A stretch of 44,757 nt of DNA, from positions 1-44,757 of the forward strand of contig SHNG01000122.1 in assembly GCA_004295005.1 (NCBI GenBank). Reading direction: 5' to 3'. The notes under the pieces are model-generated. The model had not been told where the DNA came from and made no database searches. It saw only the letters and a program-made list of their open reading frames with translations. Below, in pieces: positions 25,194 through 33,843 of this stretch. Source of the DNA: Gammaproteobacteria bacterium. Lineage in GTDB: Bacteria; Pseudomonadota; Gammaproteobacteria; Xanthomonadales; Rhodanobacteraceae. A program made the translations under genes and the position numbers. The first letter of the stretch is position 1. Each line of letters starts with the position of its first letter.

Positions 25194-27470
25194 TCAGGCT
25201 GAAGGCTCCAGATTGGCCGCCGCTGCCACGACATCCGCGTCGGCAGGGAGCACCGCAAATGCCGCACCGGCCAGCGGCGTATAGGTATCCGCACCCGCCA
25301 CGCGCTGCAAGGGCTTGCTGCCTGAGCCGGACTCGACGATGGCGGTGATGATGCCCTCGCCGACTCCAGCGGAGTGCCGGCCCTCATCCACCACCAGGAT
25401 GCGCTTGGCGCTGCGCGCCTGCTCGGCGATGAAAGCCTCATTCAACGGCACCAGCCAGCGCAGGTCGACCACGCGCACCTTCCAGCCGTGCCTGGCCTCG
25501 ATGCCGCGCGCCGCGCGCAGGCTCATCGGCACGCCATTGCCGTAGGTGAAGATCACCAGATCGTCGGCCTGCGGTTCATAGACCCGCCCTTCGCCCAGCG
25601 GCATGGCCTGGTCGGGTGCCGGGTATGGGAACAGCCACTGGTTGTCGCCGGATTCGTGCAAGTCCTTGGTCATGTACAGGGCAATGGGTTCCAGGAACAC
25701 GCTGACCCGGCCATCCACCCGCGCCAGCGCAGCGAGGGTGCGCAGCATCATGGCGGCATCATCGCCACGGCTCGGGCAGCCCACCACCAGGCCAGGAATG
25801 TCGCGCAGTGCCGTCATCGAGTTGTCGTTGTGGAAATGGCCGCCAAAGCCCTTCTGGTAACCCAGTCCGGCAATGCGTACCACCATGGGGTTGGCATACT
25901 GGTTGTTGGAGAAAAACTGCAAGGAGGCGGCCTCGCCACGAATCTGGTCGCAGGCGTTGTGGAAATAGGCCAGATACTGGATTTCCGGAATCGGCAGCAT
26001 GCCCATGTTGGCGTAGCCCTGGGCCAGGCCAAGGATGATGGTTTCATCGAGCAGGGTGTTGAATACGCGCCTGTTGCGGAACGCCTTGTGCAGGCCCTTG
26101 GTGACCGTGTACACGCCGCCCTTCTGCGCCACATCCTCGCCAAACAGCAGGGTTTCCGGATATTTGCAGAACAGGTCGTGCAGGGCCTGGTTGATCTGGA
26201 TCGCCAGGTGCCTGGGTGGCTGGTTCTCCGGTAGTTTCGCCTCGCCTCCGAAGATTTCGAGGCGGCGCTCCGCATGGTTGGAGCGGGTGGCTTCCCGCGC
26301 CACCGCTTCCGGCGAATACGGTGCCAGCGGCGCGACGATTTCGTCCAGTTTCTCCAGCTTCGGCCGGCGGTCCGCCGCTTCCGCGGCTGCAAAGCATCGC
26401 TCACGCACTTTTTCGTACCTGGCCAGCAGGGCTTCCTTGCTGAACAGGCCCGATTCCAGCGCGATACTGGCCGAACGCAGCAGGGGATCACCGGCTTCCA
26501 CCTGCACCAGCTCCTCGATGCTGCGCCATTCGATCTCGAAATCGGTTCCCGCGTGTCCCATGATGCGTGTGGTACGCAGATGCAGGAAGGTGGGGCGGCG
26601 CGTGTTGCGACAGTGTTCGACCGCACGTTCCACATCGGCGTAGCCGCCGGCCAGATCCAGACCGTCGGCGTAAAAATAATCCAGGTCACGGCGTTCGCTG
26701 AAGTTGCGCTCGATCCAGCCGCCCGGGGTTTTCACCGAAATGCCGATGCCGTTGTCCTCGCAGACGAAAAGAACCGGTGCCGGGAGCTTCTGGTAAGCGG
26801 TCCAGGCCGCCGCGTTGAACGCAGTCTGTGCGGTGGCATGGTTTGACGAAGCATCACCAAACGAACAGATGGCGATGGAATCGGCAGGAACCGGCAATTC
26901 GTGGCCAATGCGCGGCGCCTGCTCGATAGCCAGCGCCGTGCCCAGGGCCTTGGGCAGGTGCGAGGCGATGGTCGAGGTCTGCGGCAATACCCACAAGGGT
27001 TTGGAACCCCACACCTTGTGACGTCCGCCGGAGGCCGGATCTTCCTTGCTGGCGGCAAACGACAACGCCGAATCCATCACCGGGTCCATTCCCGGCAGCT
27101 TGCGGAAGCGCTCGGCCATGAAGGCACCGGAACGGTAGTGCAGGAAAGCCGGATCGGTATGACGGGTCAGGCGCGCCACCAGTGCATTGCCTTCGTGGCC
27201 ACTCGAACCGATCGTGTAGAACACCTTGTTCTTCACGCGCAGCACGCGCGCCATCAGATCCAGATGCCGGGAGATCAACTGCGACTCGAACAACTCGACA
27301 AAGGCCGCAGCCGAGCAGCGACTGCCCGGCACCACGGGTTGATCCGGAAGCGGTGCAGCGCGGACGTTTCCGCTCCAGTCGCGCACGTGTTCAATGAAGT
27401 TCTGGTCGCAGATCTCTGCTCGGTTGAGGCCGCGATGGCGAGCAGGAATGGGATTGGGAATGGCGTTCAT
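25194..27470 (-). CDS. Single-chain E1 alpha-beta component of a 2-oxoacid dehydrogenase, branched-chain-like
   Basis: The 758-residue protein joins both E1 subunits. The alpha part (about 1-400) has the thiamine diphosphate motif GDASSNHATAQ ... CEDNGIGIS (about 204-255). The beta part (from about 420) has LLFGEDVAQKGGVYTVTKGL and ends with VVDEGRHSAGVGEG and the terminal swivel region. E1 enzymes decarboxylate branched-chain 2-oxoacids or pyruvate and pass the acyl group to the lipoyl E2. No E2 or E3 gene is near. The start at 27470 (MNAIPNPIP) is chosen by conservation; the frame is open to 27548 and no strong Shine-Dalgarno is visible. Substrate is uncertain. Confidence 0.88.
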   Translation of the reverse strand: MNAIPNPIPARHRGLNRAEICDQNFIEHVRDWSGNVRAAPLPDQPVVPGSRCSAAAFVELFESQLISRHLDLMARVLRVKNKVFYTIGSSGHEGNALVARLTRHTDPAFLHYRSGAFMAERFRKLPGMDPVMDSALSFAASKEDPASGGRHKVWGSKPLWVLPQTSTIASHLPKALGTALAIEQAPRIGHELPVPADSIAICSFGDASSNHATAQTAFNAAAWTAYQKLPAPVLFVCEDNGIGISVKTPGGWIERNFSERRDLDYFYADGLDLAGGYADVERAVEHCRNTRRPTFLHLRTTRIMGHAGTDFEIEWRSIEELVQVEAGDPLLRSASIALESGLFSKEALLARYEKVRERCFAAAEAADRRPKLEKLDEIVAPLAPYSPEAVAREATRSNHAERRLEIFGGEAKLPENQPPRHLAIQINQALHDLFCKYPETLLFGEDVAQKGGVYTVTKGLHKAFRNRRVFNTLLDETIILGLAQGYANMGMLPIPEIQYLAYFHNACDQIRGEAASLQFFSNNQYANPMVVRIAGLGYQKGFGGHFHNDNSMTALRDIPGLVVGCPSRGDDAAMMLRTLAALARVDGRVSVFLEPIALYMTKDLHESGDNQWLFPYPAPDQAMPLGEGRVYEPQADDLVIFTYGNGVPMSLRAARGIEARHGWKVRVVDLRWLVPLNEAFIAEQARSAKRILVVDEGRHSAGVGEGIITAIVESGSGSKPLQRVAGADTYTPLAGAAFAVLPADADVVAAAANLEPSA

Positions 27471-27531
27471 GGTTGGAGAAATGCGGAGACTGAAATTTGG
27501 ATTCGTGGTGGCGAGCGGTTCAGCTGGCCGA

Positions 27532-28173
27532 TCAGCAAGACTGCGCAATCAGGTTCCTGTTGTCATCGGAGATGGGCGGCATGGCAACAAATCCCGGTTC
27601 GTCGCGCACGCGATCAAGCCAATCCCGGACTGCCGGGTATCTGGAGAGATCAAAACCACCATCCGCGGCGCAATGGGTATAGCCGAACAGCGCAATGTCG
27701 GCGATCCCGTAGCTGTCGCCGCTGAACCACGTTTGCGTTTCGAGATGCCGCTGCATGACCGCAAGCGCCTGGTTGCCGCGTTCACGCAGACGCGGGAGAT
27801 CCTTGCGACGCTCGCTGTCCATCGGCGTCCAACCGCAAACGAAACGCGCTACCGCGATGTATGGCTCGTGGCTGTACTGTTCAAAGAACATCCAGCTCAG
27901 GGTCTGCGCACGTTGCCAGGCGTCCCCACCGAAATACCGGGTGCCTTCGGCCAGCCAGACCAGAATGGCGTTCGACTCGACCAGGATTCGGCCATCCTCG
28001 GTTTCCAGCATCGGCACCTTGCCGTTGGGATTCTTGGCCAGGTACCCGGGCGTTCGTGTCGCGCCGCGCGCGCTGTCGGTTTCGATCCATCGATGCTCGC
28101 GACCAAGATGACCCAGCAGCATGCGCAACTTGTGACAATTGCCCGAAGGCGAATAGCCATGGATCGTGATCAT
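27532..28173 (-). CDS. Glutathione S-transferase family protein
   Basis: The 213-residue protein has the thioredoxin-like N-terminal domain (MITIHGYSPSGNCHKLRMLL, with the cis-proline region NPNGKVPMLE and the glutathione gamma-Glu site LVESNAIL). An all-helical C-terminal domain follows, with the N-capping ADIALFGYTH segment. It probably conjugates or reduces small molecules with glutathione; the substrate is not predictable. The ATG at 28173 overlaps the acetyltransferase stop as ATGA, which fixes the start; an open frame to 28377 would lie inside that gene. It lies 61 nt before the E1 gene. Confidence 0.92.
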   Translation of the reverse strand: MITIHGYSPSGNCHKLRMLLGHLGREHRWIETDSARGATRTPGYLAKNPNGKVPMLETEDGRILVESNAILVWLAEGTRYFGGDAWQRAQTLSWMFFEQYSHEPYIAVARFVCGWTPMDSERRKDLPRLRERGNQALAVMQRHLETQTWFSGDSYGIADIALFGYTHCAADGGFDLSRYPAVRDWLDRVRDEPGFVAMPPISDDNRNLIAQSC

Positions 28174-28727
28174 GCCTGCCTGTCCCCGGCACGTCGGCGC
28201 ATCCATTCCTCGCGTGACTGGCCCCAGACGTCGATCGGCGCATCCTGGTGCGGCGGCGGCAGTTTGCCCGGCCCCTGGTTGCGCGAACCCATGCGCTGCG
28301 CCAAACGCTGCGACGGCGTGTTCTGTGGCGCAATGCAATGGATTACCGAATCCCAACCCAGGTTTTCGAATGCCCAATCGATGGCCGCTGTGGCCGCTTC
28401 ACTGGCGAATCCCCTGCCCCACGCGTCGCGGTGCAGGATCCAGCCAACCTCGTTGCCCGGCCAGCCTTCCGGTTGCCAGGGACCGACCTCGCCCAACCAG
28501 CGTCCGCTGGCACGTTCGATCAGGGAGAACATGCCAAAGCCTTGCACGGCCCACGCACCTGGCTGCTGCAGGAACTTGCGCCAGGCTTCGGCACGCAGCA
28601 GTTGGCCACCGATGTAGCGGGCGGCTTCCTCATCGGCAAACAGTTCGGCAAAACGATCAAAGTCCTGAATCTGCGGAATGCGCAGGACGAGTCGCTCGGT
28701 TTCAATGCGGATGGTGTCGAGCGGCAT
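28170..28727 (-). CDS. GNAT family N-acetyltransferase (RimJ/RimL-like)
   Basis: The 185-residue protein starts with the usual ETERLVLRIPQIQDFDRF strand-helix. It has GWILHRDAWGRGFASEAATA (about 95-114), which is the acetyl-CoA pyrophosphate loop of the GNAT fold, and the VIHCIAPQNTPSQRLAQRMG segment that follows. Such enzymes acetylate protein N-termini, amines or small molecules; the target is unknown. GAGGA upstream supports the ATG at 28727. The stop overlaps the GST-like gene. Confidence 0.92.
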   Translation of the reverse strand: MPLDTIRIETERLVLRIPQIQDFDRFAELFADEEAARYIGGQLLRAEAWRKFLQQPGAWAVQGFGMFSLIERASGRWLGEVGPWQPEGWPGNEVGWILHRDAWGRGFASEAATAAIDWAFENLGWDSVIHCIAPQNTPSQRLAQRMGSRNQGPGKLPPPHQDAPIDVWGQSREEWMRRRAGDRQA

Positions 28728-28736
28728 GTTGAATCC

Positions 28737-29285
28737 TCAGCGTGCAACCTGCACCGGCGCGGCATGTTCCGGCTCGAACGCGCATCCGTGCAATATTGTG
28801 GAAATCTGCGGGTAGTCGTGGCTCAGGCATTCCCACTGGAGTCCCATGGACTCGATACCGGCAAGATCCGGGTGCCATTCGACCGTACCACCGTCCACAC
28901 CCGAGAGCGCATCAAATACGAGTTTGACCTGGCCCTGATCAGTGACGGTCAGGCTGATCAGGCTCTGGCCGCGAAAGCTGTCGGCCTCCGCCAGTCCCGC
29001 CTCTGCATTGTTGGCCGGCATGCGGCCGTTGCTCATGTAGAACTCGCTGACGCTGACCCTGGCCATGGACGCGGCCACGATATCGTTGCGCATGGCCTGT
29101 GTCGCGAACTGTTGCGCCAGAGTCTGCTCCGCCAGCTTGCGCCCCTGTTCGATGCGCGCCTGCAATTCTGCGTCCTTGGCTGCCTCGACCCTGGCCGCGT
29201 CGTACTTGCGGTACTGGTGATAAACCAGCAACGCGGCAAGCATGCCAAGGAAGCATGCGAAGAAGGTGATCAGGGCAGAACGCAT
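28737..29285 (-). CDS. Membrane-anchored protein with a pilin-like C-terminal domain
   Basis: This 182-residue protein has one N-terminal transmembrane helix (about 3-22) and an amphipathic, charged helix (about 25-75). A globular part follows from about 76 that resembles the type IV pilin soluble domain. ARVSVSEFYMSNGRMPANNA is the helix and alpha-beta loop with the usual Gly-x-hydrophobic-Pro. Two late cysteines (about 152 and 167) in LQWECLSHDYPQI and LHGCAFE would form the C-terminal disulfide loop. There is no prepilin leader (no G-F-T-L-x-E), so it is probably not a processed pilin. It starts 22 nt after the gcdH stop and ends nine bases before the acetyltransferase start. Function is unknown. 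Confidence 0.72.
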   Translation of the reverse strand: MRSALITFFACFLGMLAALLVYHQYRKYDAARVEAAKDAELQARIEQGRKLAEQTLAQQFATQAMRNDIVAASMARVSVSEFYMSNGRMPANNAEAGLAEADSFRGQSLISLTVTDQGQVKLVFDALSGVDGGTVEWHPDLAGIESMGLQWECLSHDYPQISTILHGCAFEPEHAAPVQVAR

Positions 29286-29307
29286 GGCGGATCTGAACCC
29301 GTGCCGA

Positions 29308-30480
29308 TCAGAACGCGTTGATGCCGGTGACTTCGCGCCCGACCACCAACTGATGCACGGTTTCCGTGCCTTCGTAGGTGATCACCGACTCCAGGTTCAG
29401 CGCATGGCGGATCGGGCAATGCTCGGTGGTGATGCCCGCGCCGCCGAGGATGTCGCGCGCCTCGCGCGCGATGTCGATGGCCATGCGGCAGTTGTTCCAC
29501 TTGGCCAGCGAGACCTGGGTGGGCTGCATGGTGCCGGCATCCTTGAGCCGACCCAATTGCAGTGACAGCAACTGCGCCATGGTGATGCGCCTTGCCATGT
29601 CCGCCAGCTTGAGCTGCACGGCCTGGCGCGAGGCGATCGGTTGCTTGAACAGGATGCGGCTCTTGGAATACTCCAGCACTTCGCCAAAGCAGGCGATGGC
29701 CGCGCCTATCGGGCCCCAGGTGATGCCGTAGCGTGCCTGGGTCAGGCAGCCCAGCGGCCCCTTCAGGCCTTTCACGTTAGGCAGGCGATTGGCATCGGGC
29801 ACGCGCACGTTGTCGAAGAACAAGGCCGAGGTGACCGAGGCGCGCAGGCTCATCTTCTTGTGGATTTCCTGCGCGGTGTAACCAGCGAAATCCTTTTCGA
29901 TGACGAAGCCCTGGATGCCCTCATCGGTCTGCGCCCAGACGATGGCGATGTCAGCCAGGTTGCCATTGGTGATCCACATCTTGGAGCCATTGATGATCCA
30001 GTCGGCACCGTCCTTCTTCGCATGGGTCTTCATGCTGGCCGGATCCGAACCACCCTGCGGCTCGGTCAGGCCGAAACATCCGATGACCTTGCCCGCCGCC
30101 ATGTCCGGCAGCCAGCGCTTGCGCTGTTCTTCATTGCCGTAGGCGTAGATCGGATACATGCACAGCGAGGACTGCACCGAGGCGAAGCTGCGGATGCCCG
30201 AATCGCCGCGTTCCAGTTCCTGGCAGATCAGGCCGTAGCTGACGCCATTCAGACCGGCGCAACCGTATTCGGTCGGCAAGGTCGCACCCAGCAGGCCGAG
30301 ATCGGCCATTTCGGAGACCAATTCCTTCGGGAAAACGCCCTTGTCGAAGCAATCGCCGATGATCGGCAATACGCGTTCATCGGTGAAGCGCGCCACCGTG
30401 TCCTGAACAGCTCTTTCTTCCTCACTCAACAGCGAACGGACATCGTAGAGATCAAAGGGATTGAGCGGTGCGGCGGCCAT
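29308..30480 (-). CDS. gcdH: Glutaryl-CoA dehydrogenase
   Basis: This 390-residue FAD enzyme is of the acyl-CoA dehydrogenase fold. FAD-binding segments are GCFGLTEPQGGSDPASM and WITNGNLADI, and the catalytic glutamate is in ITYEGTETV (about 367). The ending VVGREVTGINAF and the LNPFDLYDV start match glutaryl-CoA dehydrogenases, which form crotonyl-CoA and CO2 in lysine and tryptophan breakdown. It is the first gene of the minus-strand run that continues to 24280. With the ALDH7 gene at 16447 it suggests lysine catabolism, though intermediate steps are not in the window. A short-chain acyl-CoA dehydrogenase of other specificity is a less likely alternative. Confidence 0.9.
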   Translation of the reverse strand: MAAAPLNPFDLYDVRSLLSEEERAVQDTVARFTDERVLPIIGDCFDKGVFPKELVSEMADLGLLGATLPTEYGCAGLNGVSYGLICQELERGDSGIRSFASVQSSLCMYPIYAYGNEEQRKRWLPDMAAGKVIGCFGLTEPQGGSDPASMKTHAKKDGADWIINGSKMWITNGNLADIAIVWAQTDEGIQGFVIEKDFAGYTAQEIHKKMSLRASVTSALFFDNVRVPDANRLPNVKGLKGPLGCLTQARYGITWGPIGAAIACFGEVLEYSKSRILFKQPIASRQAVQLKLADMARRITMAQLLSLQLGRLKDAGTMQPTQVSLAKWNNCRMAIDIAREARDILGGAGITTEHCPIRHALNLESVITYEGTETVHQLVVGREVTGINAF

Positions 30481-30630
30481 GGCGGAATTCCGGAAAGGTC
30501 AAAGCGGTCCATTGTAATTGCTGCGGCGCAAAACCGACACCGCCAGGGCGAACCCCGACCCACATTAGCCAGGCCCTGGATTCCCTGCGCTGGCGTGCCC
30601 GGCATTCAATGGAAAACAGACGCTTGCGCG

Positions 30631-30766
30631 CCTCTCCCGCCGGCGTACCCGGAGGGCATAAAGGAGAGGCCGACGCGCAGCGGCGGGTGAGGGTGGTGCT
30701 TCGTTGTGCCGACCACCCTCACCCTGCCCTCTCCTTTATGCCCTCCGGGTACGCCAGCGGGAGAGG
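30631..30766. repeat. 136-nt inverted repeat built from two repeat copies
   Basis: Two copies of the CCACCCTCACCC family face each other. The outer arms (30631-30669 and 30728-30766) pair over 39 positions with a single mismatch. An inner 13-bp stem (30685-30697 with 30712-30724) encloses a 14-nt loop. The rest of the divergent gap (30481-30630 and 30767-30883) shows no gene. The element lies between gcdH and the deacetylase gene. Confidence 0.9.
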
Positions 30767-30883
30767 GTTAGCGCAGCTTGGGCCGAAGGCAAAGAGTTGA
30801 TGCAGATCAGACCAGCGGGAGCGTGCAAGCGTGATCGCAGCTCGTTGCAGGTTATCCTGTCCCTCTTTCCATCGATTTCCGCC

Positions 30884-31702
30884 ATGCGCGTCCCCGTTCT
30901 CGCCTATCACGCCGTCAATATCGCCGGAAACGACTACGCGACCAACGACCACGTCGCGTTCGCCGCCGACCTGCGCCTGATTGATGACCTTGGCCTGCGC
31001 ATCGTGCCCCTGCGTTGGGTGGTTGATCAGTTGCTGGGCCTGGCCGACCGCAATCTGGATCGCTGCGTGGCCCTGACCTGCGACGACGGCTCCGCATTCG
31101 ATTTCCACGATTTGGAGCACCCCGAACACGGCGCACAGCGCAGCCTGTTCAATGCCATGCGCGATTTCATTGCCGAGCGCGGCGCACAGGCACAACCGGA
31201 TCTGCACCTCACCTCATTCGTGATCGCCTCACCCGAGGCGCGCGAACGCATGGATCGGGTTTGTCTGGCCGGCAAGGGTTGGATGGGCGAGGACTGGTGG
31301 CGCGAAGCCAGTGAGTCAGGCTTGATGGCGATTGAGAACCACAGTTGGGACCACAACCATCCTTGCATGGAGTCACCCGGCGTCGATGGCTTGCCACGCG
31401 GTTCGTTTCTGGACGTGAACAACCATACGCGCGCCGAAGCCGAAATCGCTGCCGCCACGCGCTACATCAACCAGCACATTGCGCCACGTCGCACGCAGAT
31501 TTTCTGCTACCCGTTCAGCCACGTTTCCGAGTATCTGCGCAGCGAGTACCTGCCGCGCTTCGGCGACGAACACGGCATGCAGGCTGCGATGGGCGATGGC
31601 GCAATGCCGGTGACCCTGCAAGCGGATCGCTGGAACCTGCCCCGCTATATCTGTGGCTGGCACTGGAAATCGCCCGAAGCGTTGCGCGCAATCCTACGGT
31701 AG
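30884..31702 (+). CDS. Polysaccharide deacetylase family protein
   Basis: The 272-residue protein has a NodB-type fold. It shows the MRVPVLAYHAVN start, the general-base aspartate pair in LTCDDGS (D67/D68) and the metal-binding histidines in NHSWDH (H153, H157). A later YPF-type segment, QIFCYPFSH, is typical of family 4 carbohydrate esterases. It would remove acetyl groups from a surface or wall polysaccharide, or act on another amide; it has no signal peptide, so its substrate may be cytoplasmic. The ATG at 30884 is chosen by homology of the N-terminus; an open frame to 30704 runs through repeat sequence and is not supported. Confidence 0.88.
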   Translation: MRVPVLAYHAVNIAGNDYATNDHVAFAADLRLIDDLGLRIVPLRWVVDQLLGLADRNLDRCVALTCDDGSAFDFHDLEHPEHGAQRSLFNAMRDFIAERGAQAQPDLHLTSFVIASPEARERMDRVCLAGKGWMGEDWWREASESGLMAIENHSWDHNHPCMESPGVDGLPRGSFLDVNNHTRAEAEIAAATRYINQHIAPRRTQIFCYPFSHVSEYLRSEYLPRFGDEHGMQAAMGDGAMPVTLQADRWNLPRYICGWHWKSPEALRAILR

Positions 31703-31766
31703 GCGTTCCTTCCGGGCCGACAACCACCGCGCACGTTTCTGCAAACGGCGCCGCGCCTGAAGTCGG

Positions 31767-32261
31767 CTAAAACGGGCCGACGGCGTGCGCTTCGGCGACC
31801 AGGCGATCGCGTTCGGCTTGCTCGAGATCCTTGGTGAAATACACCAGCAGTTTGTCGTGTCCGGTTCGCTGGAAACCCACGGCCAGGTCGGCACGCTCAG
31901 CCAGCGCATCGCCGCAGAACCCGAAGATGGCTTTGGTCCTGGCGCCCAGATTTCGGACTGACCAACCCAGAGCGTGCTGATAGAGCCCTCCAGCGGAGCG
32001 AATGGCATCACGCGCCTCAAGCGGCATGCGGCGCAGGACACGATCATCCACGCAAGCTCCGCCACCGAGCAGCAGATCGCCCTGCTCAGTGAAATGGATG
32101 TAGCACACCGGGATCTCGTCACCTTTCGGCGAGCGATAGAACGCCAGCACATGGATCGGGAAATCCGGAGCCTCGGCGCGATAACGCCTCTGGAAGATCG
32201 GATCAGCCAGCGCCTTGCCGGCGTCGACCAATCGCACCGAAATGAAATCCTCGATGCCCAT
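31767..32261 (-). CDS. Conserved-looking protein of unknown function
   Basis: I do not recognise this 164-residue soluble protein. It has no signal peptide or membrane segment. It contains IHVLAFYRSPKGDEIPVCYIHFTE, then GGACVDDRVLRRM and a C-terminal RTGHDKLLVYFTKDL. Its ATG overlaps the nucleotidase stop as TGATG at 32261-32263, so the two are cotranslated and probably act together. Base composition is like the neighbours. The TGATG junction makes the start firm; a TTG one codon upstream is also in frame. Confidence 0.75.
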   Translation of the reverse strand: MGIEDFISVRLVDAGKALADPIFQRRYRAEAPDFPIHVLAFYRSPKGDEIPVCYIHFTEQGDLLLGGGACVDDRVLRRMPLEARDAIRSAGGLYQHALGWSVRNLGARTKAIFGFCGDALAERADLAVGFQRTGHDKLLVYFTKDLEQAERDRLVAEAHAVGPF

Positions 32262-33202
32262 CAATTGCGCGGGGCCGGATTGTGCACGCCGTGGGGTACA
32301 TGGCCGCTGGCCACATGCTGGCGCGCCGATTCGATATTGAGCATGGAGTCGTCGAAGAAGATGTCGGCGCCAAACGCTTCGAGGAATGGGCCTTTCGAGC
32401 GTCCACCGAGAAACAGGGCTTCGTCCAGTCGCACGCCCCAGTTGCGCAGGGTCAGGATCACCCGCTTGTGCGCGGGCGCCGAGCGCGCCGTCACCAGCGC
32501 GGTGCGGATCGGGGAATTCTCGATCGGAAAGGCAACCTGGATGCGATGCAGGGCTTCGAGGAAATTGCGGAACGGGCCCACCGCCAAGGGTTCATTGACA
32601 CGCTCGATCTCGTTCTTGTGGAAGGCTTCGATGCCGTCATGGTGCGAGACGCGTTCGGAGTCGTCACCAAAAATCACCGCATCACCGTCGAAGGCGATGC
32701 GCAATTGCTCGGAAGGCAATTCCGGCGCCTTGGAGGGCAGGATCGTCGCGGCGGCGACGCCTGCGGTCAGCGCGCGGCGCACGTCATCCACATTGGCCGA
32801 CAGGAACAGATTGGCCCCGAACGGATGCGCGTAGGATGCGGTTGGTGCGCCATTGGTGAAGGCGGCGCGTACGATGTCGAGGCCATAGTGCTCGATGGAA
32901 TTGAAGATGCGCAAGCCGGTATCGGCGGAGTTGCGCGAAAGCAGGATCACCTCCACGCGCGGCGCTTCGGGCATCAGGGTGTTTAGTCGCAGCAGCTTTT
33001 GCACCAGCGGAAACGCAATGCCTGGCGCAAGCAATTCGTCCTCGTGCGCCATCTGATAGCGTGCATAGGAATCGAGCCCTTCGCGCTCGAACAGTTCATG
33101 ACTGTCGCCGAGGTCGAACAGGGCGCGTGAGGAAATCGCCACGACCAGTTTGTCGGTACACGTGGCATTGGAAGCTTCGGTCGGTGCGGCAGGGACGTCC
33201 AT
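32261..33202 (-). CDS. Cytosolic 5'-nucleotidase (NT5C1-like, PF06189 type)
   Basis: The 313-residue protein belongs to the cytosolic 5'-nucleotidase I family. It shows KLVVAISSRALFDLGDSHEL near the start, where the nucleophile Asp of other phosphatases is replaced by the family's S-x-x-ALFD pattern, then IRIAFDGDAVIFGDDSE (about 167-182), a second acidic motif, and the late FFDDS metal-binding aspartates. The family dephosphorylates nucleoside monophosphates such as AMP. It is translated together with an unknown 164-residue partner. No clear Shine-Dalgarno precedes the ATG at 33202. The gap 33203-33366 after VapC shows no gene. Confidence 0.87.
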   Translation of the reverse strand: MDVPAAPTEASNATCTDKLVVAISSRALFDLGDSHELFEREGLDSYARYQMAHEDELLAPGIAFPLVQKLLRLNTLMPEAPRVEVILLSRNSADTGLRIFNSIEHYGLDIVRAAFTNGAPTASYAHPFGANLFLSANVDDVRRALTAGVAAATILPSKAPELPSEQLRIAFDGDAVIFGDDSERVSHHDGIEAFHKNEIERVNEPLAVGPFRNFLEALHRIQVAFPIENSPIRTALVTARSAPAHKRVILTLRNWGVRLDEALFLGGRSKGPFLEAFGADIFFDDSMLNIESARQHVASGHVPHGVHNPAPRN

Positions 33203-33366
33203 GGAGGAATCTTACAGGTGCCGCGCGGATCGGGCGTCGAATTCGTCGACAAGGAACTGCTCGGCAGGCAAAAACGCCGCGTCGGCGTCAATCTGTCCCT
33301 TTCCTTGAATGGGTTGGATACGTCGTCGCAGGAATATCGCCACAATCCCGGGTACAGAGGTTTCGA

Positions 33367-33843
33367 TCAAGGAGCGATGATCGTCAATGTCGGAAAGTAT
33401 CGCCGATAACGAGCGGGATCGCGTGTCAACAGGCGCATCCCAGCCACCAGTGCATGCGCGCCAATGTAGAAATCCGGCAGCGGCGAACGTGAGCGGCCCT
33501 CGGGTGCACGGCCCGCCCTTCGATACGCCTTGAACGCCTGGCCTGCCAGAAATGCGGCGTCCCATGGCAATGGCTCGCGTTTCAAAGGCAGGGCTTGCAA
33601 TACACGCTCCAGGTCAACCGCACGTTCGAAACGCGGGCTCAGTTCAGCCAGGATCAGCGGATTGATCGCAAGCGCGGCCTCGCGACCCAGTTGATCCAGG
33701 TGGTCGAGCGACCATTCCGCCCATTGCGGGTCATCAGCCAGCACGTCGATCAGCACATTGCTGTCGACCAATGTCGGCGAGACCGCGCCGTAGACGAGCT
33801 TGGTTTCACGGACCATGCGCTTGTCGGCACTCCGTTCAGCCAC
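33367..33843 (-). CDS. vapC: VapC-type PIN-domain toxin
   Basis: The 158-residue protein has a PIN-domain ribonuclease pattern: VDSNVLIDVL (first Asp about 27), a glutamate in LAELSPRF (about 67), LPDFYIGAHAL (Asp about 124) and a final Asp in LLTRDPARYRRYFP. These acidic residues bind the metal for RNA cleavage. The start is taken as GTG 33843, with GGAG seven bases upstream, overlapping the antitoxin stop by eight bases; an ATG at 33816 is an alternative. It forms a type II toxin-antitoxin pair with the upstream AbrB-like gene. Confidence 0.9.
   Translation of the reverse strand: MAERSADKRMVRETKLVYGAVSPTLVDSNVLIDVLADDPQWAEWSLDHLDQLGREAALAINPLILAELSPRFERAVDLERVLQALPLKREPLPWDAAFLAGQAFKAYRRAGRAPEGRSRSPLPDFYIGAHALVAGMRLLTRDPARYRRYFPTLTIIAP

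Noticed and set aside
28173-28377. N-terminal extension of the GST-like frame
   Set aside because: It would lie wholly inside the acetyltransferase gene and adds residues unlike any GST.
33218-33409. Short frames between the 5'-nucleotidase and vapC genes
   Set aside because: No motif, Shine-Dalgarno or conserved-looking composition was seen.
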